A stretch of 64,000 nt of DNA. It comes from Dermanyssus gallinae (taxonomy: Eukaryota; Arthropoda; Arachnida; Mesostigmata; Dermanyssidae). This document shows positions 1 to 11,734 of this stretch, in pieces (positions within the stretch are counted from its first letter, which is position 1; each line of letters starts with the position of its first letter). The notes under the pieces are model-generated. The model was not told the origin of the DNA. It was given only the letters and a program-made list of their open reading frames with translations, and searched no databases. The stretch lies in the NCBI GenBank assembly GCA_003439945.1, contig QVRM01000429.1, positions 372,001-436,000 of the forward strand. The letters are read 5' to 3'. Both the position numbers and the translations under genes were made by a program.

Positions 1-388
1 AATAAAACTTACGGTAGAAGTGGGGATGCTAGGAGAGACGAAGTTAGCAACTATAATGATGATGGTGTGATGATGCTAAAGACGAGAGAGAGAGAGAGAT
101 AAAGGTTGAGCTAGAGGTAAACGGTGGAGACGATTCCGGTGGCGGTAGGTGGTGATGATGGCTGCCTAAGTAGACACTGCAAAATCTATAGTGCCGCTGC
201 ACACTATCGATTTGCACGCTAATCGAATTCTATAGGCTCACAGAAGTTATGCTCACTGATGCTTATGGATTTCCACTCAAAATGCTAAATGTAGCGCAAC
301 TTTCCAAGAGCCACACACGAACACGTCTGCACCGTTTGAGAATAGCTGTTATCTTAAACTATGTGTTTCTGTTAAATGCTGAACGCAA

Positions 389-426
389 CTCAATTACTTT
401 GTAAGTGTCCTTACAAGGTAATTGAG
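389..426. repeat. Hairpin (16-bp stem, 4-nt loop)
   Basis: CTCAATTAC at 389-397 pairs with GTAATTGAG at 418-426, and TTGTAAG pairs with CTTACAA inside it, leaving a TGTC loop and a single T.G wobble. The pairing is read directly from the sequence. A second perfect hairpin begins 11 nt downstream. The role is unknown; these may be parts of a small palindromic element. Confidence 0.8.
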
Positions 427-436
427 TGGCTAACCC

Positions 437-473
437 GTATAGGGTACGATTTAGTCAAACCCGTACCCTATAC
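437..473. repeat. Perfect 12-bp inverted repeat
   Basis: GTATAGGGTACG (437-448) is the exact reverse complement of CGTACCCTATAC (462-473), with a 13-nt loop. It lies directly after the 389-426 hairpin. Confidence 0.85.
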
Positions 474-1411
474 GCTAATACACGTATGCACGCAGTCACA
501 GCAAATGGGCTGCGCGTTGCTTAATAGGACAATAACAATAGTAGAAGATTGCGCTCGCTATTGACAAAACAGGAAGAAGCGAGTAATTCGCTGCCGAAAA
601 TCTCTACTGGCCAGTTTTCTCTCTTTCTGACTCTCTCTCTCAGTACGAATAGCACGCCAGCACAAACTCCGGGATTGTGCCCAAATGCTTGCCCGCCAAG
701 GTGTGTTTATTGATCCACAGCTAGAACCTGGAGGTAGAGGTCCCAAAGTCTAGCCAAGTCACACACCTTCGCGGCCGCTGTTGTTACGGGTATGATGGAG
801 ATGCTACAGCCAGCAGTTTCATGAGACGACATGTTTTCAAAACATTAACAAGTATTTCGGGGTGGTTTCTTGTTGATTCGTCTACCTTCGAACTTGACAA
901 GGAGAAAACTAAAAATAAAACTTAGAATCCAAAGCATGCTCCTCTTAAAATAACAAATAGCTCGAGATATGCTTTTTAACGTTGCATTAAATAGACGCTC
1001 TCTACAATATTGGTTTATATTTCCAGCCCCGAGTGCGACATCGAATAAGGAAATTCATCATTCAGCCACCCGAACAGCCTATTAGCCATTACTTATAGTT
1101 AGCGTGACATAAAGACTATAGACCCAAAAACTGCGGAAACACATACATGTTATTAATTTCATTTACTACAAGATTGCTTTCTGCGTTTAAGGATTGCACA
1201 AAAGGGTTGCTTTTTGTGCAACACTTAAACACAGAAATGTTCAGACGATTAAGAATTTGTGACAGATTCGTCTATATATCGCGCCACTGACATCGATGCA
1301 TGCTTCGAAGAAAGGGCGATCCAAGCATTAAAGGAGAGCCCTAAATTGTTCTCATTCACACATTTCAGTTGATTTAATTAAAAATAACCTCCTTAAAAAT
1401 GCTTCGCTTGG

Positions 1412-1433
1412 CATGTATACCTAAATACACATG
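1412..1433. repeat. Small hairpin shared with 47.37 kb
   Basis: CATGTATA and TACACATG flank a CCTAAA loop. The same loop and right arm, with a one-base different left arm, recur at 47363-47386, and both are followed by CAC. This suggests a shared repeat whose boundaries I cannot set. Confidence 0.55.
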
Positions 1434-1476
1434 TCACTCTTTTATATCAGGGGCGCTTAGTGCGGCAGCATATATA

Positions 1477-2360
1477 CAGGGTATTACAGGAATATTTGAT
1501 CAACGATATATGGAATTGTAGAGCTCGTTAAGGCAAATATTTTTTCCAATGGAACATGGTCTCTAAGAGGCCCTGTTTTGGAATGAGAGTTAAATTACTA
1601 CAATTTGTGACATTGGTGTTTTTGCCCGACATAGGAGAATAGAATGTGCTGTTGCGAGACAACCAGTCCCCCTATACAGAAACTAAACACACCGCCGTGT
1701 TCGTGAGAAAATTCGAAGAACCCATAAGGCCGGTCAGAAGATGCTACATGGTCGCTTAGAAGAGAATTCGCCAAAATGAAGTTATTTTATTAACCTTCAC
1801 GCCCAATACCTCAATATCATTACCTTACGACCACTTACAGCGCTCTAAACTAACATATTCAAAGGCAAATGCTCATTTCATGACGATCATTTTGGTACCA
1901 AACTTATGGCAATGCGAGCTGTGGTTGCGGAGTAATTACGATTTTTTGGTGGGATGTCCAGATTAAGTGCATGTAAAATGACGCGCTGCGGCTGTCGCGC
2001 GACACGTCGGCGGTAGTGAACGTCGCCACACAGTCATTTTAATAAAATAACTTCATTTTGGCGAATTCTCTTCTAAGCGACCATGTAGCATCTTCTGACC
2101 GGCCTTATGAATTCTTCGAAAGAGGCAGACTTTTCTCACGAACCGCCGTGTTTTTAGTTTCTGTATAGGGGGACTGGTTGTCTCGCAACAGCACATTCTA
2201 TGCTCCTATGTCGGGCAAGAACACCAATGTCACAAATTGTAGTAATTTAACTCTCATTCCGAAACAGGGCCTCTTAGAGACCATGTTCCATTGGAAAAAA
2301 TATTTGCCTTAACGAGCTCTACAATTCCATATATCGTTGATCAAATATTCCTGTAATACC

Positions 2361-2363
<3 letters not shown>
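1477..2363. mobile_element. Long-TIR non-autonomous DNA element (family A)
   Basis: An 887-bp element begins CAGGGTATTACAGG and ends with its reverse complement CCTGTAATACCCTG. TA lies on both sides, and the right end runs into a (TA)n tract. The inverted repeats are about 320 bp each (1477-1795 and about 2035-2363). They leave a unique centre of about 240 bp with no coding potential. TA flanks and CAGGG/CCCTG ends suggest a Tc1/mariner-superfamily foldback or MITE. A related copy begins at 19404 and shares the same arm and centre sequence, for example the stretch ending GGTTGCGGAGTA. No transposase is seen in either copy. Confidence 0.8.
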
Positions 2364-2394
<31 letters not shown>

Positions 2395-3654
2395 TCGTCG
2401 CACCAACAAGAGGGAAGCGCAACGACAAGAACAAGTAAGCTAAGATACGTTGTTCGAGCGTGCATACCAAGCTGCCAGTAGCGTCATTTCGTAAACAACT
2501 ACCACGCTGTCATACTGTAACGGTTAAGTGACTGTGTTGCGAGATTGCGGATAGCGACTGCCGTATTGGCTACCGGCCGTCTCGATCCGGCCGCCATACG
2601 ACGGATACGCGATATTAAAGATGCCGTACGAACTCACTGCTCGATGGATCCCGAATCCTTCGATGTACGAGAAAGGCCATTATGCACCGCAGCCTGCTTT
2701 TGCTCCGAGGTTCGTCGAGGCACTCGTGAATCGTCGAGGCACTCGGCCGGCGGCGATGATCAAGCCGCCAGGCGAATTGACCGAAGCGTCACGAACGCAC
2801 CGCAATCAGAACCACAGCAAAACCTATTATATTCTGAGTGCACTGCCACCGTATGCTTTGTGTATACTTGCTTTATTAATTAATTTAATGCTATTTTTTA
2901 CTATACTCACTCTGAGGTTAGGCACGTTTGGAAGCGTTAATTAGCCATCAATCTGATTCATACCCGCTCGAGTCGCAAAAACATCATCTGCTGTAAGTCG
3001 AAATCGCCGACGAACCAGAGCCGGTTAGAGACATGTCTCCGTTTGTGCTATCCAAGTAATGCTTACTCACGACAGAGTGCACAAAGTCATTTGTAGTGTT
3101 GGTTGAAGCCAAATTCACACTGTAAAAATTCGTGTCGTTTAAGTAAAATAAACGCTTATTTATATTCATTGTGTTGTGGCTTCTCGTTCAGATAATATTA
3201 GTTACCGTGTGTTTAACGTGTGTTACGAAACGCAGAAAAAATGCAGAACAAATTCGAATTACTTTATCAAAAGCAAACAGGGTTTATCCGCAGTTGCCTT
3301 GTTATACCCCCGATAGCTCAGAAAACGGTAGGTTAAGAATATTGCCGACCTTTAGCCTTTTGTGTCGTTTTGGCAGATTTCAAGAATGCCTGTGCATATG
3401 TGTTATTGGCAGCAGGACTCGACAGCTCACTAAACCCGTACTCGTACTCAGCGCCTTGTGCTCGGGATTGCACAGTATTTCTTCGACACGATCTCCAGCC
3501 TAAAAGTGTATATTTCTTATGGAAAATGTGAACCACAATCTTGTCTTGAGTTGCCTGTCTCTTCGCTGTAGCTTAGTGCGCAGCTTTAGCCAGTTTTTTG
3601 AGGCAAGACGACGGTCACCGATGGAGTAATTGTACTATGCATTTCCGTGACCAA
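2364..3654. other. Non-coding stretch after family A element
   Basis: After a short (TA)n tract this stretch has two overlapping open frames (2545-2883 and 2621-2944) without any recognisable domain. It also has a duplicated 14-mer CGTCGAGGCACTCG near 2712-2745, and AT-rich sequence with AATAAA-like signals near 3146. It could be part of an LTR or other repeat, but I found no partner copy in the window. Confidence 0.4.
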
Positions 3655-4217
3655 AATGAAGTGCAACGCTACAACGTAATTTGTCATCGATAGTTTCAGA
3701 TCAACCCAGACCACTTGAAAAACTAATTTAGCGTATTTTGGAGTTTTCTGCAGTCCTCGGATGAACTTCCCTTTTCGTACATTTTAACGTCATCCGCATA
3801 GATCCTGTACTGCTCGTTTTCGGAAATAATATACGTTAGCAATTGATATCAAGGATAAACATACATGGCCCAAGGATTATTTCTTGAAGGCAACCGAAGG
3901 TGGCCTTCTCAGACAGAGCATCAGGACCGATCGTCGAAGCAAGCACGAGATTGTCTTGCTTGCTGAGTCTCAAGCTGCATTAGGCGAGCATCTAGCCTCG
4001 CCTTTGTTATAGGCAGCTCGAGTCGACCGATTTCTTACAGTTTTTTTAAATCTTGTGAAGACACCTCATTTAGTATTTCCTTCATATTCCGTAACTCCAT
4101 TAATAACTGCTTCAGGAGCGCAGCGTTTGAATTTCCCGCGCGCGGACCGGCATCAGCTGATGCATTGCCTGTTTTCACAGCCGACTCTGGGACAGACACT
4201 GAGCACGCGTATTTCAC
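3655..4217 (-). pseudogene. Relic LINE with reverse transcriptase YADD box
   Basis: Read on the minus strand, 3720-3815 gives an RT catalytic block QYRIYADDVKMY followed by SSSEDCRKLQNTLN and, after a stop, FFKWS. This is the YADD motif and downstream helix of jockey/CR1-type LINE RTs. Upstream on the same strand (4035-4217) is a coiled-coil-like segment (LLKQLLMELRNMKEIL) of ORF1 type. Several stops and shifts show that the copy is dead. The ORF1-like and RT parts lie close together, so much of the element is deleted. The clade is only tentatively CR1/jockey. Confidence 0.6.
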
Positions 4218-4330
4218 ACATCACATATAATGTATGGTTTTTACTATCTGGTATGTCCAGACGCAGCCTTTCACGAGGAGTATTATGAGTTGTGCACCTT
4301 CCGGTTCTGCCTGCAGAGATGCACCAAGTA

Positions 4331-5656
4331 CGAGGTGTGTTCATAAAGTATCGCGACTTTTGAATTTTCGCGGGTTACGTATATTCGAATTTCGATTTTT
4401 TGTGGCGTTATGTTGGTACTCATGTCTCTCACTTATGCCGACAAGCTTGGCCATTTTGAATGCTCACTTAATTGTTGACAGCTGCTTTGCTTGCACGTGT
4501 TTTGGATCGTCTTCGATTTTTACCTATTCAAAAAAATGGATCAAAGAACCTGTATCAAATTTTGTGTGAAAAACGAAATTAAGTGCGCGGATGCATTCCG
4601 AATGTTGACTGTGGCATACGGAGAAGCTACCTTGGACCGAAGCAACGTTTATCGGTGGTACAAAATGTTCTCAGAAGGCCGAGAAGATGTGAACGACGAA
4701 GAGCGTGCCGGACGCCCGAGCATTTCAACAACAGACGAAAAAATTAATGAAGTGGAGAAAATGGTATTGGCCAATCGTCGAATCACCGTTAGAGAAGTTG
4801 CTGAGGACCTAAACATATCGATTGGCTCGTGCCATTCGATTTTTATCAATGATTTGGGCATGAGACGGGTCGCCGCGAAATTCGTACCAAAATTGCTCAA
4901 TTGCGACCAAAAACAGCATCGCATGAACATTGCTAATGAGATGTTGGACTCTGTCCGCGACGACCCAAATTTGCTCCAGAGGGTCATAACTGGTGACGAA
5001 TCGTGGGTTTATGGTTATGACGTGGAAACCAAAGCTCAATCATCTCAATGGAAGCTGCCGCACGAACCAAGACCGAAAAAAGCGCGCCAAGTTCGGTCGA
5101 ATGTGAAAGTTTTGCTGACAGTTTTCTTCGATTGCAGGGGCGTGGTGCATCATGAGTTCTTGCCACAGGGTAGAACGGTCAATAAGGAATATTACCTGCA
5201 AGTTATGCGCAATTTGCGCGAAGCAATCCGCCAGAAACGCCCGGATTTGTGGAAAAACAAAAATTGGCTTTTGCACCACGATAACGCCCCTGCTCACACA
5301 TCGTTGCTTGTGCGCGAGTTTTTGGCCAAAAACAACACACTAATGATGCCGCAGCCACCGTATTCCCCAGATCTGGCCCCCTGTGACTTTTTCTTGTTCC
5401 CTAAACTGAAGAGGCCCATGAAAGGACGACGTTACGCTACGCTTGACGAGATAAAGACGGCATCGAAGGAGGAGCTGAACAAGATAAAAAAAAAATGGTT
5501 TTTTGAAGTGCTTTGAAGATTGGAAAAACCGTTGGCACAAGTGTATAATATCTCATGGGGATTATTTTGAAGGGGACAAAATAAATATTCATGAAAAAAT
5601 GAATAATTTTTGAAAAAACACAACAGTCGCGATACTTTTTGAACACACCCCTGCAG
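4331..5656 (+). mobile_element. mariner transposon (DD34D), nearly intact
   Basis: A 1326-bp element is flanked by TA duplications at 4329-4330 and 5657-5658. The left end carries GTGTGTTCATAAAGTATCGC and the right end the imperfect inverse, read as GTGTGTTCAAAAAGTATCGC on the minus strand. It encodes one transposase (4536-5613) with a single frame break. The insertion point is confirmed by the related unoccupied repeat at about 16.48 kb, which reads straight through with one TA. The high integrity suggests recent activity compared with the other elements here. Confidence 0.93.
4536..5613 (+). pseudogene. mariner transposase, one frameshift
   Basis: DNA transposase that cuts and pastes the surrounding element. 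From the ATG at 4536 (MDQRT) the N-terminal half carries the paired helix-turn-helix DNA-binding region (GEATLDRSNVYRWYKMF, then an RAGRPS linker). The catalytic triad is complete: D in TGDESW, D in HHDNAPAH and D in YSPDLAPCD, with 34 residues between the second and third aspartates (DD34D). A run of ten A's at 5486-5495 shifts the frame and causes a stop at 5514-5516. The other frame then continues with the family C-terminus (DWKNRW, SHGDYFEGDK) to a TGA at 5611. One extra A is the simplest explanation; the intended product is about 358 residues. In-frame codons reach upstream to about 4491, but the 4536 start matches the family's usual beginning. Confidence 0.93.
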
Positions 5657-5830
5657 TACATGCAGTGGAATGCACAGCACTGGATCAAAAATCGTTGCAC
5701 TACTTCTCTCGCCGGAAGCGTGAAGAAGATGCAGCTTTATGAAGAAACCTTTGAACTGTATATTATACTCAATTTGAGTGAAATAAACATAAATCAAATC
5801 CAATTTCTCTCATTTCGCCGTGTCTAGTTT

Positions 5831-6859
5831 AATACGATCATTAACGTCGTTTACCGAGAATTTTGTATAGATAAAGGCACTAAGCACACTTGAGGCTCGT
5901 GTGTTGTGAGCGTACAATTCCTGATACATGCCGTTGTGCAAAACCGATGTATATTCATACTTATGTCGTACGCGGATGACATCTACTTGAAATAGGTTTA
6001 AAGTGGGCCTTGCCAAACAAATGCTAGGGTCGCCTTTACGATTACCAATAAGACTGTGAAGGAAAACGTTCGTGGAGGACATTGTGAGGAAGATTTTCTT
6101 CCCGTATCGGGGCATTTAAACGCTCAGATGAAACGATGTTATAATTGGTTAGCTATATTTGGTTATAACATTCTCAATTAAGTCCTTACATATTGCTAAA
6201 ACTGGTAAGAAGTTGCAAAGTTAATTTGATTTAAAAGTTCGAGGCTTTTAACTAATAATTAAATGATAAACACTATCAGTAGTTGTAGCCCCATTAGCTA
6301 AGTTAATATTAAAATTAATACACGATTTAAGTAAATCGGTAGCAGTAGGTAATAACGGAATTAGAGGCAGATTGGTAAAGTGTAATTCGAATACTTTTGC
6401 TTATCTTCTAGAGCACCTGATAAAGTTTAATTTTGAACAAGAATTTTCCGGGTATTTTTAAAACTACACTTGTTGCACCCTTTCCGTAAAAGTGGTGATG
6501 TAATTTTTCACAACATACTTAACTTTAGTATCTAGCTTTATTAGCAAAATATTCGAAAAGATACTTAATACTTAGATTAGACAACACTGAACACTATGTA
6601 TTTAGATAAGGAAGCTGCATCGAGGAGGCTACGTTTGAGGCTAGATAATATTTGGGATCACAAATTGAGAAAAAAAACAATAGTTAGGTGGGGTATTCCT
6701 TGATTTTATAAACGCGTTTGATGGTGTAAAGTGACAAAGACTTATTTATAATTGCCATGTATATGATTTGGGGAACTAAATGATGATATCATGAAATTTC
6801 GGAGAATTGAATGTGGGGTTCCACATGAATAAGTTCAACTTTTAAAACGTTTTTGGCTT
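5831..6859. other. AT-rich non-coding stretch
   Basis: No gene or clear repeat is visible. An isolated YADD-like codon string at 5969-5980 (+) is followed at once by stops and lacks other RT blocks, so it is not called. Confidence 0.5.
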
Positions 6860-7700
6860 GACCAAATACATAAAATCCTGGCAATTTCTACAAAACATGT
6901 ACAATAAATGGTGGCGGTTACTTTTTTACAAGCAGTTTTTGTAACGCAATAGGTTCCGAAAATGCACAAAGTGATACATTTAATAAGACAAGACGAACGT
7001 TAAGCATTAGGGAAGGCAAAGCTATTATTGAGATACATTTTATGATTATACAAGAGTATGCAAGAGTACAAGATTATTTGGTGCCAGGCGAATGAAATCA
7101 TGACTAAATCCTTCACTAGCGGCTGTTATTTGACATTTTCTATCAGAATATTTGTAGCGGCGGTGGCTTAGGCGGCTAACGCACCGTTCGAAACGGGGCG
7201 TTGCCATGGCAACCACGGTTAGCAAAACATCGCTAGTTCGAGCCCTGGCCGTGCTGGTAGAATTTGTTGGACGTGGTTGTCATTGCCTTGCTGCTACATA
7301 CCTCTGCTGGAGAAAGCCTATATAATTCCAGTACGAGAACGCGATAACGATAGATGCATTTAGACGCTATCGTGCCACAGGCAACTTAGCCCATTACGAG
7401 CGTCTAAAATGTAGTTGTCAGAGCGTTAAAAAAAATAAATAAATAAAATAAATAAATATTTACTTGTCGGCTTAAATTATAACATAATTAATTATGTGTA
7501 TGTATAATCATAAAATGTATGTCAATAATAGCTTTGCCGTCCCTAATGCTTTATAGTCTTAACTCTCGTCTTGTCTTATCAAATGTGTAACTCTGTGCAT
7601 TTTCGGAACCTATTGCGTAACAAAAACTGCTTGAAAAAGTAACCGCCACCATTTATTGAACATGTTTTGTAGAAATTGCCAGGATTTTATGTATTTGGTT
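6860..7700. mobile_element. Foldback/MITE with about 195-bp inverted repeats
   Basis: 6860-7050 and 7503-7700 are imperfect inverted copies, with outer ends ACCAAATACATAAAATCC and its inverse. The inner part holds a complete tRNA-derived SINE (7156-7458) and no transposase. The original element without the SINE would be about 540 bp. The superfamily is uncertain because no clear target duplication is visible. Confidence 0.75.
7156..7458 (+). mobile_element. tRNA-derived SINE (family 1)
   Basis: The head contains a pol III A box (TGGCTTAGGCGGCTAACGC from 7164) and a B box (TAGTTCGAGCC at 7234-7244), spaced as in a tRNA with an enlarged variable part that includes the palindrome GTTGCCATGGCAAC. 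A body of about 170 nt follows, then an A-rich tail (7427-7458, AAATAAAT repeats). AATATTT-like sequence on both sides may be a target duplication. It sits inside the 6860-7700 foldback and so inserted later. Confidence 0.75.
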
Positions 7701-9160
7701 AAGTACGCAATGACGTATCTCAAATAGTTCCAGCAGCAACGGATATTTGGGCGACTAGAGCTGGCTGACTATTCCAGACCATCAATGGAATCAACAGGTA
7801 TCTCGAAGATAGTTTAGTTGAGGTTGTCCCAAATAGCGAAGTCGAGACTGGGAAAGGTCGGGCGATGCCAGCGCTGAATACTTTCTGTAACGTCCACCAA
7901 CGGTGCCTATACGTCTGTATATACATAGTATTATAATGTTTAAAATTTCTTGTTCTAGCTTTGGGCAGTAAACAGGAGCCTACAAAGCAGTTGTATACTA
8001 TGCCAACCAAATGGAAACATTCACAAAGGTCTTGCGCAATCCTGGCACGCACGTGAGCGGGTTATTGTAATATTTACGTACGTCGCCTGTTCTCCCTGGC
8101 CGGTCAATAATTGTTCAAAGCAAACGATATATCGACCGTGAAGAGAATGAAAACCGACAACCTCGGTTTGTGTTAGCTCTTTCTGAGCTGTAATTATTTA
8201 GGCAGTTGCCAATCAGTTTTTTTCTACAAGCTGCAGCCGCTGGTCTTCTGACCAGTACATTCAGGGATCTCGTTTGCCAACGGCGAGCACACCGCACCTA
8301 CGTATATTTGCAGACGCCTGTCACCGCACCTATGTATATTTGCAGCCGTCTTCTATTTCGAACTCAATACAACGACTATAACAGGCACTATTGCGCGCCT
8401 GTTTCGTTGGACCTCTGTGAACCGTCGTAGGGCTACTGGCGTTGCCTTGGTTATGTTCTACCTGTGTTGCAGTGCCACGCGGTATGTACGTATGTATATT
8501 GAGCGCGATGGTCGAAGCTCTCGAAGTTGCGTTCTCATTCGAAGGCTTTTTCGACGTGCAATTCGCAACAGCCAGCCAGCCAGTTGTTATCTATTGGTGG
8601 CTATGGCTCGCTATCCGTCCTCACGAATATACGAGCCAGTCGAGCCGGAGCAGAGAGGTGAATTCAGTCCGTCTGAGATAGCGCTCTCCGCTGTCCCGAT
8701 CGGCAGTGGCGGTCGGTGGGTGAGTTACGGCGACGACAAGGATTTTGTCCTCCTCACAACGAGCACACAACTCGATGTTGCCTTCGATACGTTCTCCTCC
8801 ATCACTTCGAGGACCCGCTTCTGCTTCCTTCGGTAGCTTTGAGCTGAACGCTTATATCAAGTGCTCTCTCGGGGCAGGCCGTTGCGCTTGAGATGCTTGC
8901 CGACGCTTGTTACGGTAGCCGCAGCGATGAAGATGGCAGCGTCAGTCCTCAGGGCATGCTCTGCAAGAGAGAGAGAGAGAGGGAGAGAGAGAGAGATTGT
9001 GAGTCCTTTAGCATCCGTTTCGCACCGCCAAGGTTGACAATCACGATGGCATGACCTGGTTTGTCCTAAGCTAGGCTCATAGACGCCATCGAAATGAATG
9101 CTTTGAACGCTTCCTCTGACGGGTAAGCGGGCATCAACGTGTTCTGTATATAGCTCGTTT

Positions 9161-9162
<2 letters not shown>

Positions 9163-9202
<40 letters not shown>
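9163..9202. repeat. (TA)n microsatellite
   Basis: About 20 uninterrupted TA units. Translations across this and similar tracts give IYIYIY strings that are not proteins. Confidence 0.9.
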
Positions 9203-9208
<6 letters not shown>

Positions 9209-11000
9209 TTATATGTGTAAAGCAACCTAGCAAAGTTTTTTTAAATTGCAACCAGAGAATACAGATATAATTTTAAGTTGTTTTTATTTATGTTTATTAT
9301 TATTTATTCATTGTAATTAATCACCGACGGTGGGAACATGACAATTTATGTTTATTTAAAATTAAATTTAAAATATAGAATCATCATTAAGATTTGTATG
9401 CAACTTTGACCACTTTCTATACATTATATATATATTCTTAATTCAATAAAATACTATATATATATATATATATTTGATGTTTCGATGCATGAATACTCCA
9501 GGCGTTCCTTCCTAGCTCTAGCTAGAAAGAAAGTGATGAAGATGCGATTTAAAATTTACATTGGTCGCTTTGTTGGATGCAATCAGCCGCCCATGCTCAC
9601 CCGCTTCCCAGCAGACCCGAAGCATGCTTTTACCTTCATAGAACTCGTCTATCATCGTAAGATTGTGCGGCACTCGTATCGTATCATCTCAAGCAAGGAC
9701 AACGTATCACTTGTAGTTTTTCTTAACAATATGCTAGTTGAGTGACTTTTGTATAGTCTATTCTGTCTTAGCGTCCGTATGGTAGTTAGCTGATCTTGTG
9801 AATTCCTTCTGCGTGCTTCGTCAAATTAGTTTGCAATGAAAGAAGCGCGACAGAGCAGTTCCTCACCAAAAGTTGAACTGGTTTAAAGCTCCTTTAACCG
9901 CTAGGAACCTGATTATTATTAAGATCGTCGTTGTCGTCGTCGTCGGCGACCCATGATCATGTCTCAGTCAGCCTAAGCGCAAGATGCTGGTAGCTAAACC
10001 CTTACTCCCCGTCTAGTTCGGCATTTTACTATGCTTTTTCGCGTTTCTGTTCGCACAAGCCATACATTGACGGGCCTCTACCGCCTCGGTCCAAGGAGAC
10101 CGGGTTCCTAACAAGCAGGAAAGCAGGACAAACACTCGTACAGAAAGCAAGGAGGGGAGCGATAATAATGCAGGAACGGCAACATGTGAACGATACCGAT
10201 AGAAAGTGGTGTATAACTGGACAAGTGAAGACTCTGTAGTGGCTTGAGGTAGATTGATGGCATGTTTGCTGTTTGGTCGGATTTGTCACTGTTCTTCCCG
10301 GCCGACAGACACATGTGCTCCGTATTCGACCATGAGATGACTTTGCGATATATCTCTGTCGTCCATTACCTTCGCCCACCTGACAGTGTGTGCGCGTCTT
10401 TATTTTCAAGTTGCTTAGGAATGCCCTTCAACCCAATCTCAATATATATCTTAGCAATTACCCACATTTGCCTGATTCTATTTGATCGTTATCCGTCTTC
10501 TCTCTCTCTCACTAGCTTTCTATATATATATATATATATATTTTTTTCTATCTTTCTTCTGAAGCTCTTGTTGCTTCTTGATGGTGACTTTGAGAGAATT
10601 AGTCTTATTGGTGATATCTAATTAAAATAGGCTTAATAAGATTAACCATCGAACGAAACGACCGCCCTTAACGAAGGGGACGGCAAAGAGACGAAAAATA
10701 CACACCGACATGCTATATAGATCGCTGAGAGTTTAGGTAGGCCCAGGCTTTTGGGAAGGAAACGTCGTAGGGAAAAATGTCGTACCTAAGTAGCTATCTC
10801 TGTTAGTTAAGCGGTGATCTGGCGCGGCGACAAGGCCAGCTGCTGATGTTGCTTGAGGCTTGATCTCTTCTTCCTTAGAGGAGACAAATTAGTCGTCGGG
10901 CAGCGCGAGTTGGCCCATGACGACCCAGTAAATAAAGACAATCATATAACTAATGGTTTTGGCAAAAAACCTAACGTACGCACCCGATGTCATTTTAAGC

Positions 11001-11002
<2 letters not shown>

Positions 11003-11051
<49 letters not shown>
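11003..11051. repeat. (TA)n microsatellite
   Basis: About 24 TA units followed by CATA units. Confidence 0.9.
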
Positions 11052-11055
<4 letters not shown>

Positions 11056-11602
11056 CATACATATATATTCACGTGCGTAATTCAATGATTACCTTTATCA
11101 TCTAAAAAGTAAGTCAGAAGTTGACTAATAAAAGCAGATGTTTAATAGCCTTCACAGACTTTCACTCACGGTCGTAAGCAGACCAAAAAATTACCTCATT
11201 ACCTGGCACTTAGACTACATAAAATGCAAATATTAAAAAGCAATGCTCGATAGAATAGGACAAAGTCTCATGTTTATGCGACACAACAATAAGGATACTG
11301 TTGTTTATAAAAAAAATAGCATAGCATCTTTCATTGGTCTTCCTAGACAACTTAGCATAACACGGAATATGTGTGCTTTGCTACATATTTTTGGACGAAC
11401 AAATATTATGATATATATATATATATATGATCGGATCAACGAACAAATATTATGATAATGCTGCTGCTGCTACAGCTGCAGTTGAATATCGCAGTAATTC
11501 GCAAGCATCAAGACGCATCTCTATGATTACTTTTAGTACTAAACGTCTGCTGGGCTCTGGAAGCAGTTGCCGCGGAGTGACGGCAACGTATCGTTATAGC
11601 TT

Positions 11603-11734
11603 ATGGTCGACGAAGATACACAACAGCCGTCTTCTATCGCTGAGGAAGACGACGAAGCTTCGGACATGTCGAAGACGTCATCGCTGTCGGCATTGGCCAA
11701 GGAGGTTGGCGAGCATCAGCTGGATGAGGTCGAC
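11603..11734 (+). CDS. Exon 1: acidic leader (residues 1-44)
   Basis: Begins MVDEDTQQ and is rich in Glu, Asp and Ser, then enters the first helix ([14 protein letters not shown]). The in-frame stop TAG at 11597-11599 makes this ATG the only start unless an unseen splice lies in between. The donor is GTGAGT at 11735 and the exon ends in phase 0. A 5' untranslated exon may lie further upstream. Confidence 0.8.

Larger units (their letters stand above)
1..1476. other. Upstream non-coding stretch
   Basis: No gene is recognisable. The stretch holds a short (GA)n run near 92-107, two adjacent hairpins (389-426 and 437-473) and a small hairpin at 1412-1433 that recurs near 47.37 kb. The short open frames here have no family features and are judged to be chance. 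Confidence 0.6.
4218..5830. repeat. Host repeat interrupted by mariner (copy 1)
   Basis: The sequence at about 4230-4330 and 5659-5705 matches one continuous stretch at about 16375-16545, covering conserved pieces such as the TGCCTRCAGAG block before the insertion point and AATCGTTGCACT after it. The mariner sits between the two halves, so the 16.4-kb copy acts as an unoccupied site. The repeat may be an upstream part of the LINE relic next to it, but its type is not established. Confidence 0.65.
7701..11602. other. Region upstream of the HEAT-repeat gene
   Basis: No protein gene is recognisable. A comparatively GC-rich block lies at about 8.2-8.9 kb; the open frame 8417-8836 in it has no recognisable features and could be 5' untranslated or promoter sequence of the downstream gene. 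The rest is AT-rich with (GA)n at about 8967-8996 and (TA)n tracts at about 9163-9202, 9459-9474, 10522-10542, 11003-11051 and 11412-11428. Confidence 0.45.

Noticed and set aside
2545..2944. Overlapping open frames that might be an LTR-retrotransposon gag start
   Set aside because: No second LTR copy, no primer-binding site and no gag or pol motif found.
5969..5980. YADD codon string on the + strand resembling an RT active site
   Set aside because: Only YADDIYLK is present, followed by stops; no other RT blocks in any frame nearby.
8417..8836. 139-codon open frame in GC-richer DNA upstream of the gene
   Set aside because: Low-complexity Arg/Ser-rich translation with no domain and an overlapping alternative frame; GC-rich sequence yields such frames by chance.
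9066..9251. Open frames with long Ile-Tyr repeats here and at many other sites
   Set aside because: Translations of (TA)n microsatellites.
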